From assembly GCA_934539585.1 (NCBI GenBank), contig CAKTCT010000013.1, forward strand, positions 5,110-69,109: DNA of 64,000 nucleotides, in the 5' to 3' direction. The stretch comes from an uncultured Oscillospiraceae bacterium. Lineage in GTDB: Bacteria; Bacillota; Clostridia; Oscillospirales; Ruminococcaceae. How positions within the stretch are numbered: position 1 is the first letter of the stretch; each line of letters begins with the position of its first letter. Both the position numbers and the translations under genes were made by a program. The notes under the pieces were generated by a model. That model ran no database searches and was not told the DNA's origin. It saw nothing but the letters and a program-made list of their open reading frames with translations. Below, piece by piece: positions 58,214-64,000 of the stretch.

Positions 58214-58242
58214 ATTATACCGCACCGAATTTCAAATAGCAA
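58214..58242 (-). promoter_or_regulatory. Sigma-A promoter of the carboxyltransferase operon
   Basis: TTGCTA (58237-58242), 17 bp, perfect TATAAT (58214-58219), minus strand; leader about 110 nt. Confidence 0.75.
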
Positions 58243-58249
58243 GAACGTT

Positions 58250-58615
58250 TTACAACATTTTACACTTTCGACAGTTCCGGAGGAAGGTTGTTAGTGAATT
58301 TACGCAATTCCCCTCCTCCAGCGGGACCAGAAGCTGGGCCAGAACGGCCCGGTCCACCTCCGGAGCGAAGTAAGCCCGGTCCAGGCCGATGTTGACGGCG
58401 GCGTCGAAGGCCGCCCGCATCAGGCCGTCAAAGAGATTGGCGTCGCCGCCGGACTCCACTTCCTCGATCAGGAGGGCGTCCTCCAGCTTGCGGTAGCGGA
58501 GCCAGCCGATGAGCTCCTTCCCCGACAGGGCGATGTAGTAAAGGTCCCCGGCGCTGCGGCCCGCCTCGAACTGGGGGAACCGGTCCTCGGAGGTATAAGG
58601 CTTGATGTAGAGCAT
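58250..58615 (-). CDS. Divergent GNAT-like small protein with Cys-rich tail
   Basis: A 121-residue protein with a reduced GNAT-like pattern (LIGWLRYRKLEDALLIEEVE, then a helix LFDGLMRAAFDAAVNIGLDRAYF). The acetyl-CoA P-loop is not obvious. The C-terminus ends NCRKCKML with a CxxC pair. The ATG lies 1 bp after the rluB stop, so it is the last gene of the S2P-scpAB-rluB transcript. A terminator is not seen, and the promoter of the next operon starts within 10 bp of its stop. Function unknown. Confidence 0.65.
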   Translation of the reverse strand: MLYIKPYTSEDRFPQFEAGRSAGDLYYIALSGKELIGWLRYRKLEDALLIEEVESGGDANLFDGLMRAAFDAAVNIGLDRAYFAPEVDRAVLAQLLVPLEEGNCVNSLTTFLRNCRKCKML

Positions 58616-58616
58616 G

Positions 58617-59381
58617 TTACCTTCTCCCTCTCTTTTCCGGAGCGGTGGCCCGTTTGCCCCGCTGGGCCAGGCGGCGGAGCATGTCCAGCTCGTCGGCGGT
58701 GAGCTCCCGGTAGGCGCCGGGCTTCAGCATCCCCACCTTCACCGGGCCGATGGCCAGCCGTTTCAGCCGGGCCACGGTAAGGCCCACGGCCTCGCACATC
58801 CGGCGGATTTCCCGGTTGCGGCCCTCGGTGATGGTGATGAGCATGACGGTGCGCTCCGGCTCCTCGGTGACGATCTTCACCTCGGCGGGGTTTGTCCGCT
58901 GGCCGTCCAGCTCCACGCCCTCGGTGAGCCGGACCTGCTGCTCCGGCGTCACCGGTCCGTGGACCGTGACCCGGTAGGTCTTGGGCACCTGGCGGGAGGG
59001 GTGGGTCATATCGTTGGCAAAATCCCCGTCGTTGGTGAACAGGAGCAGGCCCTCGGAGTTCAGGTCCAGCCGCCCCACCGGGAAGACCCGCTGGGGAATG
59101 TCCTCCACCAGCTCGGAAACGCACTTCCGGCCCCGGTCGTCGGACATGGCCGTCAGGTATCCCCGGGGCTTATAGAGCATGTAGTAGACCAGCTCCTCCC
59201 GCTGGCTCAGGTCCAGCTTTTCCCCGTCCACCTGGATGTGGTCCCGGGCGGGGTCCACCTTCTGGCCGATCTCGGCGGTGCGGCCGTTGACCTTCACCCG
59301 ATTTTCGGCAATGAGTTCTTCCGCTTTGCGGCGGGAGCAGAGCCCGCTTTCCGCAAGCACTTTCTGTAAACGAATTTCCAT
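58617..59381 (-). CDS. rluB: Pseudouridine synthase RluB
   Basis: Makes a pseudouridine in helix 89 region of 23S rRNA (position by homology to RluB). The 254 residues comprise an S4 RNA-binding domain (IRLQKVLAESGLCSRRKAEELI) and the RsuA/RluB catalytic domain with FPVGRLDLNSEGLLLFTNDG, whose Asp in GRLD is the nucleophile. AAAGG 8 nt before the ATG at 59381 marks the start. The location near scpA/scpB and a dac gene mirrors the Bacillus subtilis ypuF-rluB region. Confidence 0.94.
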   Translation of the reverse strand: MEIRLQKVLAESGLCSRRKAEELIAENRVKVNGRTAEIGQKVDPARDHIQVDGEKLDLSQREELVYYMLYKPRGYLTAMSDDRGRKCVSELVEDIPQRVFPVGRLDLNSEGLLLFTNDGDFANDMTHPSRQVPKTYRVTVHGPVTPEQQVRLTEGVELDGQRTNPAEVKIVTEEPERTVMLITITEGRNREIRRMCEAVGLTVARLKRLAIGPVKVGMLKPGAYRELTADELDMLRRLAQRGKRATAPEKRGRR

Positions 59382-59401
59382 AAAACGTCCCTTTCGATGC
59401 A

Positions 59402-60550
59402 TTAGGATTCCTTGTGAAATATACCGGCGATCCACCGGCAGAGCCGCTCCCAGAGGCTTGATGGCTCCGGGATTTCCCGGGCCGCCGCGGCGTTTTCCGC
59501 GATCAGGGGGATGGCGGCGTACTCCCGGCCGTCCAGCAGACAGCGGGCGGTCCCTACCGGCTGTCCCGGCTCCACCGGAGCGTAGAGGAAGGGCGGGAGC
59601 TCCACGGACCAGGTGATCCGGGGGAGTTCTTCTTCCAGCACGCAGACGGCCGGGGATTCTCCGGGGGAAACCGTCACCGACTCCCCTTCCCCGCCGGTCA
59701 CGGCCACGGTCCAGGGGCCGGGGAGCTCCGTCCTGCGGACCCGGGAAAAGCCCCAGTCCAGCAGAGCGGTATGGTCCCGCCAGTCGTTGGGGTCGGAGAG
59801 GGTGACGCAGATCAGGGTCACGCCCTCCCGCTCCGCGGCGGAGACCAGGCAGCGGCCGGCTTTTTTGGTGAAGCCGGTTTTCAGGCCGATGCAGCCGGGA
59901 TATTCCTTCAAAAGCCGGTTGTGATTGGCAAGCCAGCGGTCGTAGGGCGGGTTGCCGTAGCAGAGCTTCAGGCTGGTCTGGGAGCAGAGGCTGCGGAAGT
60001 CCGGGTTTTCCAGGGCCGCCCGGGCCAGGAGGGCCATGTCGGCGGCGGTGGAGTAGTGGCTTTGGCCGTCCAGGCCCGAGGGAGTCTCGAAGTTGGTGTC
60101 CTTCATGCCCAGCTGGGCGGCCCGGCGGTTCATCATCATGACGAAATCCGCCTGGGTCCCGGCCACCCGGACGGCGGCGGCGTTGGCCGCGTCGTTGCCC
60201 GAAGCTAAGAGCATCCCCGCCGCCAGGGTGCGGAGGGTGGCCTGGGAGCCCTCGGTAAGGCCCATGGAGGTGCCCTCCACCCTGATGGCCTGGGCGTTGA
60301 CGGTGAAAACCTCGTCCAGGCCGGGCTGCTCCAGGGTCAGGAGGGCGGTCATGATCTTGGTGGTGCTGGCCATGGGAAGGCGTTCTTCCCCGTTCCGGCT
60401 CCACAATATCCGGCCGGCGCCGGCCTCCATGAGGACCGCGCCCTTGGCCGTGACGGCAGGCTCCTCCGCGCCGGAGACGGCGGGGGCCGGAAGGGTCAGG
60501 ACCGCCGCGCCCAAAATGGCCAGCAGCCGGGGAAAAAAGCGTTTTTTCAT
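59402..60550 (-). CDS. D-alanyl-D-alanine carboxypeptidase (DacF/PBP5-like)
   Basis: Exported penicillin-binding protein of 382 residues that trims the terminal D-Ala of peptidoglycan stem peptides. A signal peptide ends near residue 28 (AVSGAEE). Active-site motifs are STTK (Ser62, Lys65), SGN (117-119) and KTG (224-226). The C-terminal domain ends with a weakly amphipathic segment (WERLCRWIAGIFHKES) fitting a membrane anchor. AGGTGG 7 nt before the ATG at 60550. Placed between gerW and rluB, so a sporulation role (DacB/DacF-like) is possible. Confidence 0.92.
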   Translation of the reverse strand: MKKRFFPRLLAILGAAVLTLPAPAVSGAEEPAVTAKGAVLMEAGAGRILWSRNGEERLPMASTTKIMTALLTLEQPGLDEVFTVNAQAIRVEGTSMGLTEGSQATLRTLAAGMLLASGNDAANAAAVRVAGTQADFVMMMNRRAAQLGMKDTNFETPSGLDGQSHYSTAADMALLARAALENPDFRSLCSQTSLKLCYGNPPYDRWLANHNRLLKEYPGCIGLKTGFTKKAGRCLVSAAEREGVTLICVTLSDPNDWRDHTALLDWGFSRVRRTELPGPWTVAVTGGEGESVTVSPGESPAVCVLEEELPRITWSVELPPFLYAPVEPGQPVGTARCLLDGREYAAIPLIAENAAAAREIPEPSSLWERLCRWIAGIFHKES

Positions 60551-60630
60551 GCCAAAACCACCTGCACATTGGAATTGCGGAAAGCTCCGCGCTACCAAAA
60601 CCTATGCAGGCGGTTTCAGAATCATGCGGA

Positions 60631-61038
60631 TCACTCCGCTTTGGGGGCTTTGGACTCCTTGGTCTTGCCGTCCTTGGCCTTGGCCACGGCGTCGGAAATC
60701 TTGTCGATGATGTCCGGCACGGTGTTGACCACCTTGTCGGCGGTGTTGGAGGCCGTGGCGATCTGCAAAAGCTTCACGTCGCCGTCCTTAACCACCAGAA
60801 AGGCCAGGGGCTGGAGGGTGATGCCCGCGCCGCCGCCGCCGCCGAAGGTCTGCTTGGGCTGGCTGGTGGGAAGGTCGGTGCCGCCGCTGGCAAAGCCGAA
60901 GGACACCTTGGACACGGGGATGATGGTGGTGCCGTCGGGGGTGATGACGGGCTCGCCGATGATGGTGTTGACGTCCACCATTTCCTTGATCTTCTGCATG
61001 GTAACGCCCATGAGGCCCTCAATGGGATGCTCTGACAT
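60631..61038 (-). CDS. gerW: Sporulation protein GerW (YtfJ)
   Basis: A 135-residue protein of the YtfJ/GerW family, needed in Bacillus for normal germination after spore formation. Marks are HPIEGLMGVTMQKIKEMVDVNTIIG, TIIPVSKVSFGFASGG and the Gly-rich GGGGGAGITLQPLAFLVV; the C-terminus is Lys/Ala-rich. GGAGAA precedes the ATG and DUF2953 ends 27 bp upstream. The DUF2953-gerW pair is conserved in Clostridia. Confidence 0.93.
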   Translation of the reverse strand: MSEHPIEGLMGVTMQKIKEMVDVNTIIGEPVITPDGTTIIPVSKVSFGFASGGTDLPTSQPKQTFGGGGGAGITLQPLAFLVVKDGDVKLLQIATASNTADKVVNTVPDIIDKISDAVAKAKDGKTKESKAPKAE

Positions 61039-61065
61039 AATACATTCTCCTTTTCCGAAGTGGAT

Positions 61066-61734
61066 TTATTGAACCGGCTCCTGCGGGCCGGCGGGCTGCT
61101 TGTTCCTTTTATAAGTATGCGCCAGAAATCCGGCGGCCATGCGCAGAAGGGCCCACAGCAGGATTCCCAGGCGGATCTCCAGTTTGAAAGCCATCTGCTG
61201 CCGGGTGGCTCCCCCGCAGAAATCGCAGGAGATGTCGATGCGCTTCACCCTGACCCGGATGAGGTTTTTCAGCGCCGCCAGGCTCCCGTGGACCACCGCG
61301 CAGAGTTTGCCGTAGTTTAAGGCGGTCTCCGCCGCGTCGTCGCCGCCGACGATGAGGGTCAGCTCCAGCCCCGTCACCCGGAAGTGCCGCAGAAGGAAGG
61401 GCAGTGGCTTAGCCACGGAGCAGATCAGGTCCCAGACGGTCTGGACCGTCTCCTTGACGTTGCCCTTTTCCGGATTTTTCTTGGGCTGGGAGGGCTTCTT
61501 TTTGGCCGGGGCGGCGGATTTTTTCCCGGAGGATTTCTTCTTCCGGGCGGCTTTTTCCTCTTTCCGGGCGGCACGGCGCTGTTTTTCCTCCTCCGGGACC
61601 AGGAGGCCGTATTTCACGGGACCGACGCCTGCGGAGACGGTAAATTCCTCGGCGTACCGAACGGTAAAGGTCAGGTCCAGGGCCAGAAGCGCCGCCAGAA
61701 CGGCCAGGACGCATCCGAAGATGATCCATCCCAT
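61066..61734 (-). CDS. DUF2953 membrane-anchored protein
   Basis: A 222-residue protein with an N-terminal membrane helix (WIIFGCVLAVLAALLALDL), a highly basic low-complexity stretch (52-95, Lys/Ala/Pro) and a C-terminal domain with LPFLLRHFRVTGLELTLIVGGDD, followed by a second helix (LGILLWALLRMAAGF). This matches DUF2953, which in Clostridia regularly precedes gerW and is assumed to act in sporulation. No enzymatic motif. The basic insert is longer than usual. Confidence 0.87.
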   Translation of the reverse strand: MGWIIFGCVLAVLAALLALDLTFTVRYAEEFTVSAGVGPVKYGLLVPEEEKQRRAARKEEKAARKKKSSGKKSAAPAKKKPSQPKKNPEKGNVKETVQTVWDLICSVAKPLPFLLRHFRVTGLELTLIVGGDDAAETALNYGKLCAVVHGSLAALKNLIRVRVKRIDISCDFCGGATRQQMAFKLEIRLGILLWALLRMAAGFLAHTYKRNKQPAGPQEPVQ

Positions 61735-61755
61735 GGGCGCTTCCTCCTTTTGAAA

Positions 61756-62316
61756 TCAAGTTTCGGCTTCGATGGTCAGCTGCTGCTCCTCCGGCTCCGG
61801 GGACCCGCCGCCGGGAAGGGGCGGCAGCTCCGAAAGCTCCGAGATGCCGAAGCAGCGGAGGAAGTTGGGGGTGGTCCGGTAGGTGATGGGCCGGCCGGGA
61901 ACGTCCAGGCGTCCCGCCTCCTCCACCAGGGCTTTTTCCACCAGATTGTTGACGATCTGGCCGCTTTCCACGCCCCGGACCTGCTCCACGAAGCCCTTGG
62001 TCACGGGCTGATTGTAGGCGATGATGGCCAGGACCTCCATGGCCGCCCCGGAGAGGGGGGCGTTTTTCCGGGAGGCCAGGACGGCGGCGATCCGGTCCTC
62101 GTAGCACCGGCGGCTGCAAAGCTGCACCGTCTCCCCCAGGAAAAGGAGCTCCATGCCCCGGTCGTCCTTGTCCAGCTGCCGGGCGTAGGCCGAAAGCTGC
62201 TCCCGGACGGCGGCCACGTCCAGGGAAAGTCCTGCCGCCAGGCGGGTGATCTCAATGGGCTCGCCGCAGGCAAAAAGCACGGCTTCCAGGAGGCTGTATG
62301 GATTTTTCGCGGTCAT
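61756..62316 (-). CDS. scpB: Segregation and condensation protein B
   Basis: Kleisin-associated winged-helix subunit of the SMC-ScpAB condensin, 186 residues. SLLEAVLFACGEPIEITRLA is the family start; SGAAMEVLAIIAYNQPVTKGFVEQVRGV and the LVEKALVEEAGRLDVPGRPI wing follow, ending YRTTPNFLRCFGISELSELPPL. The ATG overlaps the scpA stop by 4 nt. Confidence 0.96.
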   Translation of the reverse strand: MTAKNPYSLLEAVLFACGEPIEITRLAAGLSLDVAAVREQLSAYARQLDKDDRGMELLFLGETVQLCSRRCYEDRIAAVLASRKNAPLSGAAMEVLAIIAYNQPVTKGFVEQVRGVESGQIVNNLVEKALVEEAGRLDVPGRPITYRTTPNFLRCFGISELSELPPLPGGGSPEPEEQQLTIEAET

Positions 62317-63050
62317 GTTGTCGATCCTTCCTGCATTTCCGAAGCGGGGATGTCCCGCCGGAAGTAAACGGTGGTGTTGTCGTCGCTGACCACGATCCGT
62401 TTGGATTTCATCAGCTCCAGCATGGCCAGAAAGGTGGCCACCAGCTCGCTGCGGTCCGGGGCGTGGAAGAACTCGTCATAGGGCACTTCCCCGGTGCGGT
62501 AGAGCTTTTTTAGGATGTAGACGATCTTCGAGGTGACGGAGACCACTCTCCGGCTGACGATGCCGGAAAACGCCGCCGCCGGAGGGGGCAGCCGCCGGGC
62601 GGCCTTTCCCGCCACGATCCGGTAGCCCGCCAAAAGCTCCTGGGGGCTGTGGTTTCCCCGGTAGGTGGCGTCCACCCGGACCCTGGCCTGGGGCCGGACG
62701 AAGACCCGGCTTCCCAGGTACATCCCGGCCATTTCCCCGGCGATCTGCTTGCAGAGGCTGTATTCCAGAAGCTGGCCCTGGAGCTCCCGGCGGAGCTGCT
62801 CCCCTTCCTCCTCCTGTTTTGGGAGAAGGGAGACAGTCTTGATATAGACCAGCCGGGCCGCCATTTCCAGGAATTCCGAGGCCACCTCCAGATCCGCCGC
62901 CTGCATCTGCTCGATGTAGTCCAGGTACTGCTCCAGAAGGGCGGAAATCTCGATGTCGTTGATGTTCAGTTTGTGCTTGGAGATGAGGAACAGCAGCAGT
63001 TCCAGGGGGCCATCGAACTCTCCAAGGTGAAATTCCAGCTGTACCGCCAT
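62313..63050 (-). CDS. scpA: Segregation and condensation protein A (kleisin)
   Basis: Kleisin subunit that bridges the SMC heads in chromosome condensation, 245 residues. The N-terminal LEFHLGEFDGPLELLLFLIS and INDIEISALLEQYL match ScpA, and the C-terminal winged helix ends RIVVSDDNTTVYFRRD. It starts 5 bp after the S2P protease gene and overlaps scpB by 4 nt. Confidence 0.96.
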   Translation of the reverse strand: MAVQLEFHLGEFDGPLELLLFLISKHKLNINDIEISALLEQYLDYIEQMQAADLEVASEFLEMAARLVYIKTVSLLPKQEEEGEQLRRELQGQLLEYSLCKQIAGEMAGMYLGSRVFVRPQARVRVDATYRGNHSPQELLAGYRIVAGKAARRLPPPAAAFSGIVSRRVVSVTSKIVYILKKLYRTGEVPYDEFFHAPDRSELVATFLAMLELMKSKRIVVSDDNTTVYFRRDIPASEMQEGSTT

Positions 63051-63055
63051 GCCGC

Positions 63056-63742
63056 CTACCCAAGGACCGCAATGGCGATCCAGTCCACGAACCGGGTCAG
63101 CAGGTTGAGAAGGCGGTAGACCTGTCCCTCCACGAAGTTCAGGGGGCCGTCCAGAAGGCCCAGGAAGATGGCCGCGAACAGGGCCAGCATGATGATCCGC
63201 TCATACTTCATGATCTGGAAGTAGGTCTTTTCCGGCAGGATCAGGTTGAGAATCCGGGAGCCGTCCAGAGGCGGGATGGGCACCAGGTTGAAAACGCCCA
63301 GGCCCACGTTGAGGGAGATCATCAGGAAAAAGGCGCTGGCCAGGGAGGAAAGCGTCTCCGCCAGGAAGCCGGAGGCGGCGTATCCGCAGTAGATCAGCAC
63401 CTTATAGACCACGGTGCAGAGAAAGGCCAGGAGCAGGTTGGACAAGGGCCCGGCCAGAGCCGTCAGAGCCATGCCGCCCTTGCGGTTCTTGAAGTTGTTG
63501 GGGTTCACGGGAACGGGGTTGGCCCAGCCGAAGCCTGCCACCAGCATCAGCACCGCGCCCATGGGGTCCAGGTGCTTCAAGGGGTTCAGGGTCAGGCGGC
63601 CCTGATTTTTGGCGGTGGGGTCCCCCAGTTTATTGGCCATCCAGGCGTGGGCGCACTCATGGAAGGGCAGCGCCGTCAGCAGGACGATGAGCCGGACCAC
63701 CGTCCGGTATAAAAGGGTGACGATGCTCGTCGGTATGGTCAT
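63056..63742 (-). CDS. Site-2-protease family membrane metalloprotease (M50, YwhC-like)
   Basis: Intramembrane zinc protease of 228 residues with about six helices. The zinc motif is HECAH (28-32), a cysteine variant of HExxH, and the third ligand lies in VPIPPLDGSRIL. GFGWANPVPVNPNNFKNRKG is the family's conserved segment. Small S2P proteins of this group have few known substrates. First gene of the run down to rluB. Confidence 0.92.
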   Translation of the reverse strand: MTIPTSIVTLLYRTVVRLIVLLTALPFHECAHAWMANKLGDPTAKNQGRLTLNPLKHLDPMGAVLMLVAGFGWANPVPVNPNNFKNRKGGMALTALAGPLSNLLLAFLCTVVYKVLIYCGYAASGFLAETLSSLASAFFLMISLNVGLGVFNLVPIPPLDGSRILNLILPEKTYFQIMKYERIIMLALFAAIFLGLLDGPLNFVEGQVYRLLNLLTRFVDWIAIAVLG

Positions 63743-63808
63743 AGAAAAAATCCCTCGCAGCTGTCAGAATCGTCCGCGGCCCGGCAAAAGGGCCGGCGTA
63801 ACAGTTTT

Positions 63809-63837
63809 ATTATATCGTTTTCCCGGGGAAAATACAA
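63809..63837 (-). promoter_or_regulatory. Sigma-A promoter of the S2P-scpAB operon
   Basis: TTGTAT (63832-63837), 17 bp, perfect TATAAT (63809-63814), minus strand. Confidence 0.75.
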
Positions 63838-63897
63838 GGGATACGGCGGGAAATTCAAGGTTTTTTCACGACTTTCCAAATTTCTTCGAAAAAACAC

Positions 63898-63926
63898 TTG
63901 CTTTTCCTTCGGAAATCTGCTAGAAT
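63898..63926 (+). promoter_or_regulatory. Sigma-A promoter of rpmB
   Basis: TTGCTT (63898-63903), 17 bp, TAGAAT (63921-63926). Confidence 0.7.
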
Positions 63927-63962
63927 AATATCGTTATGTGAACCTAAAGGAGGTGCAGTATT

Positions 63963-64000
63963 ATGGCAAAATGTGATTTCTGCGGAAAAGGCGTAACGTT
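63963..64000 (+). CDS. rpmB: Ribosomal protein L28, 5' end only
   Basis: The first 12 codons, MAKCDFCGKGVT, match the zinc-binding form of L28 (CxxC). AAAGGAGG precedes the ATG and a promoter lies 36 bp upstream. The rest of the gene is outside the window. Confidence 0.9.
   Translation, partial: MAKCDFCGKGVT

Overview
The window reads as chromosomal DNA of a high-GC, spore-forming Firmicute of the class Clostridia. A gut Oscillospiraceae-type organism is the best guess. The reasons are spore genes (cotJABC, gerW, a SpoVB-like flippase), the [FeFe]-hydrogenase maturase gene hydF, hemZ, scpA/scpB and rluB in Firmicute-style clusters, strong AAGGAGG-type ribosome sites, sigma-A promoters with 17-bp spacers, a CIRCE operator, and C-rich coding strands. 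This placement is an inference from gene content; no rRNA gene is present.

Layout. 1-12.4 kb (minus strand): a flippase, a zinc-ribbon protein, then the recJ-relA-dtd-MBL hydrolase-hemZ-kinase operon, coaX with an ECF S component, and a GntR regulator. 12.5-25.7 kb (mostly plus): KDPG aldolase/KDG kinase controlled by the divergent GntR, coaBC, membrane proteins, a tandemly triplicated 5' end of a YgjP-type metalloprotease gene, hydF, the cotJ spore-coat operon with a broken cotJC, two tRNA genes (minus strand), an ABC-F protein. 25.9-36 kb: a DUF11 protein, an aldo/keto reductase operon with a frameshifted MATE gene, LysR, a lipoprotein, PAP2, CIRCE-controlled htpG, and a second MATE gene behind a two-terminator leader. 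36.3-46.1 kb: glycerate kinase, an ABC/surface-protein operon, aldehyde dehydrogenase, an orphan nucleotidyltransferase-fold gene, and a Pit phosphate transporter with its PhoU-like partner. 47.1-54.7 kb: popT (DUF368), a long array of decayed repeats, a four-gene operon with two paralogous proteins of unknown function, an AlkZ-related gene and a YitT gene. 54.8-64 kb: a biotin carboxyltransferase operon resembling transcarboxylase, the S2P-scpA-scpB-DUF2953-gerW-dac-rluB cluster, and the start of rpmB.

Themes. Housekeeping is dominated by the stringent response, DNA repair, CoA synthesis, phosphate uptake and envelope or spore functions. The most unusual feature is how intergenic space has grown. 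Several gaps (17.2-18.0, 46.2-47.1, 47.9-49.3 kb) and the ygjP upstream region contain tandem or decayed copies of the edges of neighbouring genes and their terminators. A truncated cotJC fused to a fragment of foreign-looking DNA and a homopolymer frameshift in a MATE gene also point to a locally plastic chromosome.

All calls come from reading the sequence; no database search was run. Family names rest on recognised motifs. Gene starts were set by ribosome-site inspection and are often inside longer open frames.
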